Assembly (NCBI GenBank): GCA_905183005.1
Contig: CAJJDO010000083.1
Location: 256,748 to 320,747 of the forward strand
Length of the DNA stretch: 64,000 nt
Direction: 5' to 3'
DNA from: Paramecium pentaurelia
Lineage: Eukaryota; Ciliophora; Oligohymenophorea; Peniculida; Parameciidae
The notes under the pieces are model-generated. The model did no database searches. It was given only the letters and a program-made list of their open reading frames with translations, and was not told the origin of the DNA. The position numbers and the translations under genes are program-made. Of the stretch, positions 1 through 13,851 are shown piece after piece; within the stretch, counting starts at the first letter, position 1; each line of letters begins with the position of its first letter.

Positions 1-10
1 ATTTGATCCT

Positions 11-280
11 ATGAAGACTTGGACTTTATCATAATATCAGAACTCTCTCTTTATGCCATAATTTAATGATAATATCTAATCCCAATATATTAAATAATCT
101 TGTTTTATAATTGTTTTTGATATTGCAAAACAATTAAATTCTTAATTATTATTCTACTATCATGTAATAAACAATATGCTTAGCTTTTATGAAGTATAAT
201 TTAATTATTTATACAATGATAAGTTATTAATTCTTATTCATCAATAATTTTTAAATTATAGATTTACTTAATATATATGA
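11..280 (+). CDS. possible 3' part of an unidentified gene (partial, weak)
   Basis: An 89-codon frame runs from an ATG at 11 to TGA at 278-280 with TAA/TAG read as Gln. It is also open leftward to the window edge, so it could be the last exon of a gene starting outside. The first 25 residues look protein-like (FDPMKTWTLSQYQ), while the later part is very AT-rich and could be chance. No family is recognised. Confidence 0.2.
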
Positions 281-874
281 AGGAATATTAAATCAATAGA
301 AAATCTAGACCATTCATTTAATCAAATGAATATTATGTATTTAATCAATTTTAAAAAGTTGATTATGGCAATGATTCTTAATTAAGAATAATAATAATAA
401 ATAAATTTAAATTATTGTTTATTTTTGAGTTCAAAATTTATACAATTTATTAAATTAATAGTTGAAATGATTAGATATAATAGTAAGAAAATCTAAATTT
501 TCAAAGTTTTAATATTACTTTGCACAAATTCTCATATTTATGGTCTTATTAGATTTTAAATTTAAAATAATTTATTAAATTGAAAGCAAACAATTAATAA
601 TATAATTTCTAAAAACAATTAATCTGTATTATAGAACTTCAAAAAGTTTAAGTGAAGTAGGAAAACTTAAATTTTCTTAGGGTTCTATATAAGATTACAT
701 ATTATAGTATTATTTTAATAATAGTTATATTATTCAACTTTTTAGCTTATTAACTATATTTTTATAAATCTGTAATCCACTCTTTAATGAATTGATTTTT
801 CTAAGTATATTATTTATATTTTATCTTTGATAATCATAATTTAAATTGATTATTAATTATATTTTTAACGATAT
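281..874. other. AT-rich intergenic stretch
   Basis: No gene, structured RNA or repeat was seen in this stretch. It should contain the promoter of the kinase-like gene that starts at 875. Confidence 0.5.
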
Positions 875-2057
875 ATGGGGAACAATTCAAATAAACAAAT
901 AACAAATGATTTACGATATGGAAATATCAATAAATTTATATTTGAAAATTAATTGATAATTTAAAAGGATATTGACTTTAAGGATTGCCCTGATTAATTA
1001 GCTGGTTGTATTCATAAATGCTAATTAAGTCAATCAATAATTCATAAGAACATAATAAAATTGCACAAATATGAATTAGATAAGCTAAATGTATCAATAT
1101 ATTTTGAACATTATGACTATGATTTATAATAAGACATCATAAAAAGAAAATTGAATAATGTAATGATTGATCAAATGTTATTTAGAACTATTATTAAGAA
1201 CATGAACTATTATAAATGCTTGATCAATTTGTCTCAGCCTTAGCCTACCTTTAATAATAATAAATTTTCCACAATGATATTAGACCTTAAGTATTACTTA
1301 TGATAACTAGAATATTTTATTGACTCCGAATGATACAATTAAATTAAATTAATAATGGGTGATAGATAATACTCAAAATTAACAAAGATACTATGCACCT
1401 GAATAAATTTATAATGTGCAATCTAATCCTTTTAAAAGCACATCATACAGTTTAGGAATAACAATGCTTCATCTAATGACTCTAACATCCATGGAAATAG
1501 TCTATTTAAAAAATTAAGTAAATTTAACATTGGTGAATGAAATATTAAGATGCACAAATTACTCAAATAAATTAATTAATAAAATTCAACATTTGTTATT
1601 TTAATCTCCTAATTAACGAACTGATTTCATATTTTATGTAAACAAATAAGCTAATTTGCAATAAAAGATATTGTTTAGTCCACCTAAAACAATTACCTAA
1701 ACTCAAAGATATATTAATAAATAATCTTAATCACCTTTAACAAAAACAATATAACCTCGTCTCTCTTACTCCCCTTTTACTTTCAGAACAATAGCTCAAA
1801 CAAAAACTCATCCACATTAAATTATTATTGTATAGAGCAGTGCCAGATAATTAATTACAACTCCAAGTCCAATGAAATTTATTAAACAATAAGAGTAGCA
1901 ATCTAAATTAATGTTTACACCTAATCAATCGCTATAGACTAAAGAAACTATTTCAAATTTGGATGACTCAACTGCCAATACTGATTTAGATTATAAGATA
2001 TAGAAGGCACTTAAATAAACAAACGAAACACTTAAAAAGAATTACATGTTGTAATGA
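875..2057 (+). CDS. protein-kinase-fold protein, probable pseudokinase (378 aa)
   Basis: Three exons restore one frame: introns 1157-1182 (26 nt) and 1297-1316 (20 nt) both fall in phase 0 and total length is exactly 378 codons plus TGA. The N-terminus MGNNSNK suits N-myristoylation. The kinase C-lobe is clear: a catalytic loop reading HNDIRPQNILLT (His, Asp and Asn of HxDxxxxN kept, Lys changed to Arg), then an APE-like YYAPEQ and the SYSLGITMLHLM helix F region. The DFG motif expected after DTIKL is replaced by NQQ, so the metal-binding Asp is missing. The last 150 residues are a low-complexity Ser/Thr/Gln tail. The fold is seen in the sequence; loss of activity is inferred from the DFG change. 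The N-lobe is too divergent for subfamily assignment. Confidence 0.75.
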
Positions 2058-2946
2058 ATACTTATAAATTTCACAAATCATTATTGATTAAATTTTGAAC
2101 TCAAATCATTATATTCTTTAATCAATAGGAGCAGACATATTTTCATAAAGTTTTTCTTTAGTATTAAAGGCTATCAAAATAGACATATTTGCAATAATAA
2201 TAAAATAACTTATTCCTAAAAGCAGTCATAATATATTTAAATTCTTCATTAATTAAGTCAGCAAAAGATAATTTTAGATTAATTTTTACAAAAAATTATA
2301 TGGAAATCTAACAGCTAATCTTTATTCTTTAGTTATTTATGATAAGGTTTAAATATTTATGTAATTAGTAAAGATACATTTCTAGTTCAAAGTTCATTCT
2401 GTCTTTATATTTATGAATTAACCATATCATCTAATTTGGACAAACTTTAAATATAATGAGATTGACCAAAAACTAAGTTGGCTTTAAGAAATTAGTTTCT
2501 ATCTAATAGTTATTTAATAAAATTATTTAATATAGTATATCATCTTTCTAATTTATTTAGAATTTCTATATTTAATGAAAAAGAAAATGAAATTTATTTT
2601 AAATTTAATAAAACTTTATAAGAAATTCAATAATAATGTTAATATTGATTAAAATATCTGATAAAACTCTATTGAATTTGAAAATGAAATTATTTATAAT
2701 GAAATATTTTTAATTTTATAGTATAAGAATTGTTGTATAAATAGGGTAATAATATTGAATTAACTATTTAATATCATAGTAAATATGTAAATAGAAGATA
2801 AATAAAATAAAAATTTTGAGAATGGTTTAATGATTATTTGAATGATTTATTAATAAACCAATAAAAATTATAGTTTAAACAAAAAAAAAGAGACGTTGGA
2901 AGTTATTGAGTTTTTTTATTATTTGAAATTTTAATTAAATAAAATT
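2058..2946. other. intergenic stretch
   Basis: Very AT-rich, with no convincing gene. The reading frame of the next gene is open back to an ATG at 2842, giving a possible 35-residue longer N-terminus. Confidence 0.45.
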
Positions 2947-5900
2947 ATGTAATAAGAGGATTAGGAAAAGATTAATCTGATTAGTGAATTAAATCTGCAT
3001 AAATAATAGGTGGAGGAATATAAGTCTAAATACTTTTAAGCATAAAAGGAAATTGAAAATAAGAACAAAGAAATCGAAGGGTATGAATTAGATATATTAA
3101 CAATAGTTTGAGATAAATGATGTAAATGACCTAATCTATAAGAGGATCTGATGGTAGATAATCAGAGGATTTGAGAAGAAATTTGTAAGTTTTGATGTCA
3201 GAGAATCAAAGTTTGAAATAGTAGAATCAGGAATTGTAAAATTAATTGCAACAATTTAATTAGCAAATGCAATATCAGCCTTAATAATAATAATAAATTC
3301 AATTATAACAAGAAATAAATAGATTAAATAATGATAAGATGTTAATTTAAGGTAATTTAGATATTTTATAATAACAATTTGATGCTAAAACTAAAGATTT
3401 TGATTAATTAAAGGTTAGATTATAAGCAATAGATTTTATACAAAATTTACCTTAAGGTTAAGAAGCAAATAAAATATTAGTAATGGGTAAAGAAATTTAG
3501 AGATTGAATTCATAATTAATATAAAGAGATTAAGAACTTGAAAATTTGAGATCATAATTACTTGAATAATAGAAGGGTCTTTAAGAAAGAGATAATTTAT
3601 CAGCTTAATTGAGATCATATGAAGATAAAGTAAGAGGATTATCAACTGATATTGAAAGTATGTTAATATAAGTGGGAGGTTTGAAATATGATGTATAATT
3701 AAAGAATGATTTGGAGAGATGTAAATAATAGAAGTTAGAACTTGAAAGAGAATTAGTGTTATGGAAAGATAAACATACAAAATTAGAAAATGATTCTAAA
3801 CATCTTTATGAAATAGAAAGAAAGACTGAAGATTTATAAAATAGATTAATAAGAACAAATGAAGAAAATGAGAGATTAGAATAAGAGAATAGGGGAATAT
3901 AATTGAAATTGTAAGCATTTGATAGATTACTAAAAGATAAAGAATAATTGGAGAGAAAAATATAAGATTAAGAATCAACAATTTATAATATGGAATAATA
4001 ATTGAATGAGAAAAGAAGAGAAATGGAGTAATTAAAAATAAGGAATAGAGATTTAGAATAAGATTTTATAAATTTTAAAGAGAATATATTTAGACCTAAT
4101 GAAGAGAGATAAAAGAGATTGGAAATAGAAATTGAAAATTGGAGAAATAAATGTTTGGCTTTAGAAAGTAATTTTTTTGGAAATAATGAAAGATTATATG
4201 TGGAAAATGAATTAAAGAGATTACATGGAATAGTAATTTAATTATAATAAGAAAATGATGAATTGAAAAGTAGACCTAGAAGAAATTAAAATAATTATGG
4301 TGATGAATAAAGATTAAAAATATTATTTGCAGAAAGAGAAAAATTATATATAGAACTTGAAGAAGCAAGAAGAAGAATTGCATAATTAGAAAGATAACCA
4401 TAAATTTAATAATAATAATAATAATAACCTTTCTAATATTTTGATGTAAGTGATAGTGATAAAGATTAATAGATTTAAGAACTTAAATAAGGAATTAATT
4501 TATTAATAGATGAAAATAAATAATTAAAATCAGAAATAGATAAATAATATTTATAAATTGAATAATTAGAAATTGATAAAAATTATATTAAAACAAAATA
4601 AATTGCTCCAAAAGAAACTGTACTTGAAATGTTATCTAAATAACCTGATTTACATAAAAGTGTTTTAGAACAATTAGCTAGAAGATTATATGCTGATCTT
4701 AAAGCTAAAGATTAAATTATAGAATAGATGAATCAAAATTTATCAGTAAGTTAATAATTATAATATGAAAAAAAGATTTAAGATCTAGAAGGTTAGATTT
4801 AAACACTTATTAATAATTAAAAATAATAGTTATCTATTTCATAAAATAATAATTTATTATTATAATAACCAGAATAATAATCTTTGAATAATTCAAGACT
4901 TTCTAGTCCTAATAAAAAGAAAATATTTGATTAAATAGATTTTGAGAAAATTATTGAAGAGAATTAACAATTAAAAAATGAGATTAAGGAATTAAAATAA
5001 TAAAGAGATTATGAATTTGTAGATTTATTAGAATAAAAAGATAAAGAATTAGAATTAATTAAACTTAAATTTAATTAAATTTAAAATAATTCACATGATC
5101 TTAATGTTGATGATTTAAAAAAATTGAGAGATGTATTAGAATAGAAAGCTTATGAGGCTTAAGAATGGAAAGATAAAATGGCAGCACTATAGATGTAAGT
5201 AAGAAATAAAGAAAATTAAAATTATAATAGACCATTTAGTTAAAATATTTTAGAATAAGAATATAAGAGATTGAGTTAATTATATGAATTGAAATCATTA
5301 GAAGTTGAAGATTTAAAGGCTAAATATGGAGTTAATGGTTAATTGATTATAAGTGAAAATTTATAAAGTTAAAATTTGGATGTCATTAAATTAAAACGAA
5401 TTTTAGAAATGAGAACTGCTGAATTAGAAGAATGGAAAAATAAATGTTTGAAATTGTAACAATATTAAATTTAATTATAAAATCAAAATTAAGGTAATAA
5501 TGGTATATCTGATATGGAAGAACATATACGTAAACTTAAACTTACACATGATTATAAAACAAAGGAAGCTGAAGATTGGAGATAGAGATACAATTAATTA
5601 CTTAAAAATTAAGATCCTAAATCAGGAAAAGCTATTGATGAAATGTAGACAGAATTAATTAAGTTAAAAAGAATTCATGATGCTAAACATTAAGAATTAT
5701 AAGAAATGTAACCCAGATTTTAAAGAATGTAATAAGAAAAGGATGTATTAGAAAATGAATTAAGAAGACTTAAATATTCATTAGAATAATAAATTACAGA
5801 TAATGAAATGTTGAAAAAGAAATTAGGAATCAGCACTGGAGGTAATATGAATAATTTATCAAATGATAAAATTGTAAGAGAATAATAATTAAAAATTTAA

Positions 5901-6614
5901 TAATTATAGTAATAATTATAATAATATTAAAATCAAATGAACGATTTCAGTCAAGAACACAATAAATTAAAATAAACACATTAATTAAAATAAGATTAAA
6001 TTAAATCTATTGCTTTGAATATTGATACAAAAGAATAGTAAATGAGATAATTATTAGAAGAAAATTAAAAATTAAAAAGTCTATTAGAATAAAGAACTAA
6101 AGATATAGAAGAACTAAAACTTTAATTATAAAAAGCATCATAAATGTTATAATAAACATCTAGAGTAAATAAATTATTATAATTTTTTAGGAATATTAAG
6201 AATATAGAAAATCAACTTAATCTGTTGAGAGTTATAAAGCATAATTGGCTATTATGTAAAATAAAGTTTAAGAATCTGAAAAAAGAGTATAATAGATATA
6301 GGGAGATATGTAAAAGTTATAAAATGTTCTAAGAGATAAAGCATCCGAAAATGAAAAACTGAAAGGTATTTTGAATAATTCTAAATAAAGAAAATTTAAA
6401 TAAGGTGAATCAATATTAAAATGAAAAGAATATAGTATTGCAATAATTGCAATAAGCCAAGACTACATTATAAGAGAAATAAAAAGAGAATGAAAAGTTT
6501 AAATAGTAGTATTCAACATTGTTATAATAACATTAAAAATTATAGACTTAATAGGCAGAAACTAAAAGTTAGTTGGATAAACTAAGATCTGTTTTAGGAA
6601 ATTTTGGAAAATGA
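2947..6614 (+). CDS. long coiled-coil protein (1194 aa)
   Basis: Four exons with introns 3081-3106, 6165-6190 and 6405-6435 give a phase-consistent 1194-codon frame ending at TGA 6612. Composition is dominated by Glu, Lys, Gln, Leu and Asn in heptad-like order over nearly the whole length, with short Gln-rich breaks (for example six consecutive TAA codons near 4407). There is no signal peptide, membrane segment or catalytic motif. Long filament-like proteins of this kind are common in ciliate basal bodies, fibres and axonemes, but no specific homologue is recognised, so the role is open. The start at 2947 was chosen because upstream codons are less protein-like; ATG 2842 is an in-frame alternative. 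Standard-code frames on the opposite strand here are shadows. Confidence 0.85.
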
Positions 6615-6877
6615 TATATAAGATATACTAAGAAATATATATTTTAATTGTTTTATGAATAAAATATTATTATTTCTTCGTTTGAAGTGTTAGATGAAGG
6701 AAATTACTAATTAATTCAATTTTTTGTTGAAGATATAATATAATCTTTAGGATTCTTAGAATTTAATAATTGTAATAGTGAAAGTAATATCAATTTAATA
6801 ATGTTTTGTCATATATGGTATTGTTTCTACTGAAAAATATTTATAAAGAAATATTATATTAAATTACATTAAAAGTT

Positions 6878-9800
6878 ATGAAAAATGGCATAATTTTAGA
6901 ATAATATGAGGATGAAGATGAATATGAAGTAAATAGTTTGGTTTGATTCAGATTCAAGAGGAAAAGTAAAGATAAGAGAGGAAAGAATATCTAAGAAGAA
7001 TGCAACAATTGATTTTCGATGGAACTAATTATGACATAGCCACATAATAAAATACAGAATCTGAAATAGTTTATGAATATTTAATTGATTTGGATAATGA
7101 ATTTTATATAGACTATACTCATTAATTGCCTATGCCAAGTAGTTAAATAAAACTAAGACCAATGAATGAATTACAGTTAGCTTATATTTATGTTGATGAG
7201 TAATAAAAAAGTTAATTTAAAATTAGTTACCCTTTTTTAAAGATAAGAAGATTATTGATGATTACTTTTTAATCGATTAGATATCTAATGAAATATTTAA
7301 TAAATCTCAAAATATTTCAATTGATACTAATGGTTATCATTATTTTGAATTCATTATGTTTAGCATTAGAGGAAGATTAATATGAGATAATCTTTATTAT
7401 TTGTTATTCAATTGAAGCTATTTTCAAGATGTTAGCATTAGTTAATATATATAATTATTTTAGGGTTTGTATTCTAAAAGAGATTCATATTTTAGAGATT
7501 TTTGGAATGTAATCGATTTTATAATATTGATATTTTAATACTTGCCTTACTTTGTGAATATATAATTTAATTTTAATGCTTTAAGAACAATAAGAATATT
7601 AAGATCTTTGGATGCAGGTTAAAGTATTCCTGCTTTAAAAGTAATATTAACTTCGTTATTTTAATCAGTTTATTAATTGAAAGATGCATTAATAGTCTTA
7701 GTATTCTCATATTCAATATTTGCAATTGTAGCTCTCTTACTTTTCAGTGGTGGATTAAAGAGAAGATGTGTAAATCTAGAAACAGGGATTCCTAGAAATG
7801 ATGAAGTATGTTCAGTATGTGCAGGAGAATTTGATTGTGTTAAATAGATAGCTAATCCATTTAAAGATTTAATTAACTTTGATACATTTGGTTGGTCATT
7901 AATATAAGTCTTTATATGCACATTATTAGAGAGTTGGTCTCAGATATTAGATTACACTGTAATAGCATATAATGAAGCAGTTTATATCTATTTTTTTATG
8001 GTAGTGATGGTTGGAGGATTCTTTTTGGTCAATTTAACTCTAGCCATTATTAAACTTAATTTTTCTAATAATCAGAAATCAATAATACCACCAATTATTG
8101 AGGAGAGTTATGATTATTGGGAATTGAGAATTATGGGAATATATGAACCAATTAAATTATAAACATAAGCAGCTATGAGAAGAAAAAGTGATGCTCAATA
8201 TACATTCAGAGAAAGATCATAAAGATCATAAACTAAAATAAAACATAGAACTACTAAATATCCTAGCTAAATTTAGAATCCTAATTTAAAAATTCATCCT
8301 ATTAAATTTGCTAACAATTTTAGCACTACTTTTATGAAATAAGACAAGAAATTTATGGGAATCTATGGAATGGGTAAGAAATTATAACCAATCATTGGAG
8401 GTGTAACTCCATCTAAATAGACTAGAAATAAAATAAATGTCAATTATGAATAACCAGGATATTCTATTTTATAAAGTCCTATAGATTAAAATATTAGTTT
8501 TTCATATAATATATCACCTACTAATAAATTAGGTAATATGCTTTTTAGTCAATCTAATAGATCTCTTTTGAATAATTAAACTAAATAATTATCAAGTAAA
8601 TCTATTTTAAATAATAATAATAAATCTCCAAATAATCATTCTAGAAATGTTACTCCTTAAAATTAAAGAAATCTTAATGAATTAAATAATGGATCTCCGA
8701 AATCTTAATTTAGTAAGAAAATATTATAAAGAGTAAGACCTTCAATTTCAGAATCTGATTAAATTCTAGTAAATGATCTAAAAATGATTGGGTAACATCA
8801 ATCAAAAAAGACTATTACAACACCTAAAGGTTCTGATGAATAACTCATAGATTTCTTATCTTAAGCTCATAATAATAATATACTTACAAATGAAAATTAA
8901 AGTAATGGACTTTTAACTCCTAACAATTAATTTAGTCAATTGAATCCAACATTTAATAGAATTCCTATTCAACATGGTACTTATGCTCCAAGAACATCTT
9001 AATAAATATAAATGTTACAAGAGGTTAAATAGAGATCTTTCAATGTGAAAAATAAATAAATAGATAATGTTAAAAATGAAGTATCTATATTGGATAAGAG
9101 TGAAAATTCCATCATTAATTCTATTCCTAGTGAATAAGTTGATCAAGAATTAATGGATTTAGGAATATTAGAATTAAATGTAATCAAAAAATCTAAATCT
9201 GATATGTAATAGAATCCATTATCTAAATTAAATTTCATTCGCAGAAAGAAACCTCGATTTACTAGAAAAACTATGAAAAAATCTACTTATTTAAGTAAGA
9301 CATTTAATTAAGCTAATGATGATAGATATCAACAATTAAAAATCAAATTATTTAAAACTAAATTTTATAAAGAAGTTCCATATTTAGCTTATAATTCAAA
9401 TTCAGAATTAGATGTATTATAAGTTTAATAAATGTAAAAGATACAATAAAATCTTAAGAATAATGAAGAAATTAATAGAAAGATCAAGAAATAAGTTAAA
9501 TATGTATTTTCTAATTAGTAAACATAACTTATAAATTAAAAATCTACTTCAAAAATTCAACCTTCATCAATTCAAATAAAAAGTACAAGTGTCAAACGAT
9601 CTTAAAAGTAAGTTAAATTTCAAGATTAGGAAGAGTAATAATAATATAAAAAATTAATATTACATGATGTATAATTAAACTTTTAAGAGGCTTAATTATT
9701 AATCAGGAAAGAAGTCTAAGCTGTAGATTTAGAATAATATGGTTAAGTAGAAGTATAATATGATCTTAAAGAACAATTAAGATATTTGAATTATGATCAA

Positions 9801-12800
9801 ATTACAATCACTACAAGTACTAATTATTAAGATTATGTAAGAATGATGGTAAATCTATTATACTGATTATTTATTAGTCTGATGCAAGTTCACAATAAGA
9901 AATTGTTCAATAATCTTCAATAGAAGATGTACTTCCAATGAGTGATTATGTAGATGATTAAACAATAGAATTAATGAATAAAATCATGCTTGCATTAAAT
10001 TATACTATAAATATTTATGAAATCTGGTTGCCAGGAATATCAGGTATTATTAAAGTATTTAGAGTTAAATTATTAAATTTAATTTCTAGTGAATACTTTA
10101 ATCGATTAATTAATATGTGTGTTACATTCAATACAATTGTATTAGCATTAGATGGTCTAGTTACAGATGATAAATTATTATCTGATTTTAATTTGGCATT
10201 TACAATTATTTTTATAATTGAACTTGGATTTAAATTGATAGGATTAGGAATTAAAAGATACATTTAGGATAAATTTAATATTTTTGATGCTTTTATTGTA
10301 GGAATCAGTTTATATGAAGTAATAATGAATTAAGAGAATGGTGGAAAGTCTGGTTTTAGTGCTTTAAGATCTTTACGTATCTTTAGAGCCTTAAGAGTAT
10401 TAAGAATATCTAAATTAATCAGATCTTTAAAATTTATGGGATTTTTATTAAAAGTATTAGGAAATGCATTTGAATAAATATTATGGATGTTTATCTTAAT
10501 GCTTTTTTTCTTATATACATTTACTATCTTAGGATTTTCATTATTTTAAGGATAGATTTCAGATAAAAATTATAGGTATACTTTTAATTCATTTATTATT
10601 TCATTTGAAACTGTATTTTAATTATTTACAATTTCAAATTGGAGTGATGTATTGTATTCTTTATTTTTATCAGATGCTAATAATATTGTTGTATTCTTAT
10701 ATTTAGTTATATGGATTGCAATTGGTAATTATATTTTTTTGAACTTATTTATGGCAGTGCTTTTAGATAATTTTGAAGCAGAATATAGAAGAGATAAAAA
10801 TTAAATAGATAATAATATAATTATTGGTAGAGATTAAATATTTGAATCTGCATTATCTTCTAAACCTCAAGGAAGTAGAAAGTCAAGTAAATCTTCATTA
10901 TAAGATGATGTTGAAGAATATTAGAAATTATAAACTTAAAAATTTATTTACTTTTAAGAGAGAGGTATAGGTGAATATGCTTTAATGATATTCTCATAGG
11001 AAAGTACATTTCGAAAAATGTGTTATAGAGCAGTAAAGGATAAAATATTTGATATATTTATTTTGATTTTAATATTGATATCAAGTGCTAAATTGATTTT
11101 GGATACTTATACTTTAGGTAATTCTTATGATGTTGTATCTTATTGGTTAGATTTTTCAATGGTTATTTTATTTGGTTCAGAAGCATTGTTAAAAATAATA
11201 GCATTTGGATTTATTGGAGATGAATTGAGTTATTTACGTAATTCTTGGAATGCTCTTGATTTTATCATATTAATAGGATCAATTGTAGATGTAAGTGTAG
11301 CAGCAATAGATTTGAGTTATTTAAAGATATTAAGATTATTTAGAACATTGAGACCATTAAGATTTGTATCTCATAATAGATCAATGAAGATAATTGTATC
11401 AGCATTATTGTAATCAGCTGATGGTATTTTAAATGTTGCAATAGTAATAATACTTGTTTGGATGATGTTTGCTATAATTGGAATAAATTTTGCAAAAGGG
11501 AAACTTTATTATTGTGATATGTAAGATGGTATTATGCATTATGTAAATAAAGAAGAAGTAAAATATATATATTATATATATATATAGTGTGAAGGAATAT
11601 GGAGAATATATGATAGTAATTTTGAGAATATCTTTTCAGGAATGTTAACATTATTTTGTTTAAGTACATTATTGGATTGGCCAGATTAATTATTATATTT
11701 TAAAGATGGTACTGAAAATGGTTTAGTAAAGAATAATTCACCTGAATTCTTTCTATTTTTTTTGGCTTTTATTTTGATAGGTTCAATTCTACTTAATAAT
11801 TTATTTATTGGAGTTATTTTAGTTAATTTTCATATTGCAGAAGAAAAGGCAAGAGATTCTTCACTTACTTAGGATCAAATATAATGGATTGATACTCAAA
11901 AATTAATAATTGAAGCTAAACCTGATTTAAGTTTGTATTATATGCCAAAGAATAGAATCTAAGCATTTTTATTTAGAGTTGTAAAAGCAAAGAAATTTGA
12001 TTTGATAATATCTTTTTTCATTATAATAAATATTGTTGTTACTGGTATGTATATGGATGGTAATTTAAATATTATTATTATTTAGATGCAAATTTTGAAT
12101 ATCTTTATGTAATTGATTAAATAAACTTTGCCATATCAATTATCTTTTGTTTTGAAGCAATCATTAAAATTATAACATTTGGTCCATTGGCATATTTTAA
12201 AGTTAATTGGAATTAATTTGATTTTGTTATTGTACTTATATCTATTATTGATTTTGTTACAAATGAGAGTGGATTATCTATAGGAAAAGGATTTAGAATA
12301 TTAAGAGCTATAAGATTATTAAGATTAGTTAAATAATTTAAAGGTCTTAAGAAATTAATTGATACAGCAGTATTTTCAATTCCTGCAATTATTAATGCAG
12401 CTGCTTTATATTTTTTAATTCACTCAATTTTCTCTGTTTTAGGAGTATTTTTATTTTCAGAAATTAAGTAAGGAAAGATTATATCTGATACTAACAATTT
12501 CTAAGATTTTCATCATTCTTTTATTTTATTGTTCCTATCTTAAACTGGATTAGATTGGAATAGAATAATGTATGATACTATGAATTATGGTTCATATTAT
12601 AATGCTTTATTTTGGGTTGTATTTATTTTGATATAGAATTTTGTAATGCTTAATTTATTTATTCTTATTGTATTAGATTAATATGATATAAACTATTTTC
12701 ATGAAGATAATCCACTTAATAGATTTGATGAATATTAAAATAAAACACTTGATGTTTGGACTCGTTTTAGTTAAGATGGAACAATAATTAATTAGAATAA

Positions 12801-13557
12801 ATTGACAGATTTGATACTATCATTACCTAAACCATTAGGTTTAGATATTTTGAAATCTATGCAAAAAGGCATTGAAGATTGGAAACATATCAATCCATAA
12901 CATACATAAGAAGAAGTTAATCAACTTAAATTTAATATCAAAGCAGATTTAATAAAAAATGCTCTCTTTAAAATTATGGATATGTAACTCAAATGTGATT
13001 TATAAGGCAATATACCATATAATCTAGTTTTATTTTCTGTAATAAAAGAGGCTTATTTAGAAAAACTTGAAATCAATTTAACAGAAGAAGGAGGGAGAAA
13101 ATTAGCTATGAAAGAAATGGAAACAAGATCAGAAATTGAAGAAGAATATGGAACTGATTTAGATTAAGATGTTAATCCTTTAGTTTCTTATTTATATGCT
13201 TAAACATGTTTTAGAGCAATGTAAAGATATGTTGAAATTTCTAAAAACAAAATATTTGATGGTGGTATATCATTTTTAGCTAAGACTGATTCCTCTATTG
13301 ATTTTGAAGAATATTTAGATAATGATTTATCAAGAGATGAGTATGAAAAACCTGATTATGAAGAAGTCTATTTTGTTGAAATTCCTATGAATAATAAAAT
13401 TTATAATGGTGAATAATATAAGGTGTAAATTGCATAAGAAGAATCCAATATGGATGAAGAATCTAATAATTAACCAATAGATGATGAAAATAATATAGAA
13501 GAATTGGAAGAGTATAAATTATAAATTATTGATTTTAATAAGTATTTAGGAGATTGA
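6878..13557 (+). CDS. four-domain voltage-gated cation channel alpha subunit (2192 aa)
   Basis: Introns 6929-6951, 7441-7463, 9849-9877 and 12060-12085 give a continuous frame; a further 30-nt candidate at 11558-11587 is in-frame and stopless, so the product is 2192 or 2182 aa. Four repeats of six transmembrane helices are evident. Each has an S4 with regularly spaced Arg: LRTIRILRSL in I, LRSLRIFRALRVLR in II, LRLFRTLRPLR in III and FRILRAIRLLRLVK in IV. A roughly 560-residue Ser/Asn/Gln-rich cytoplasmic loop separates I from II, and the C-terminal tail is acidic. The pore loops read LESW, TISNW, TLLDW and TGLDW, so the Glu ring of Ca2+ channels survives only in repeat I. The architecture fits the Cav/Nav/NALCN superfamily, placed in the surface or ciliary membrane by analogy. 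Ion selectivity cannot be predicted. Confidence 0.9.
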
Positions 13558-13851
13558 TATTTATTAATTATATATTATTTTTAATATTAAAATCAATAAA
13601 ATACATAAATCTTATTATTATATTAAAATATACATAGTAAAATAACATTATAATAAATGATTTTAAATAGATTGGTAAATTCAAGTTTACTACTGTTACA
13701 ATATATATTTAGATTATATTTATTAATATATAATCTTAGAAGAATGGACTTAAATTTATATGCCTGTAACTATGATTAAATATTATTATTCTTTATATAA
13801 ATTTATATAAACTTAAATATCCATTTATTCTTTAAATTAAATATCTTAAAT

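Noticed and set aside
3436..3981. Leu/Ile-rich standard-code frames on the minus strand
   Set aside because: They are the antisense of a Glu/Lys/Gln coiled coil on the plus strand; antisense of such codons gives Leu/Ile runs.
7673..7921. Standard-code frame on the minus strand
   Set aside because: Antisense shadow of repeat I of the channel gene, whose plus-strand reading has clear S4-S6 helices.
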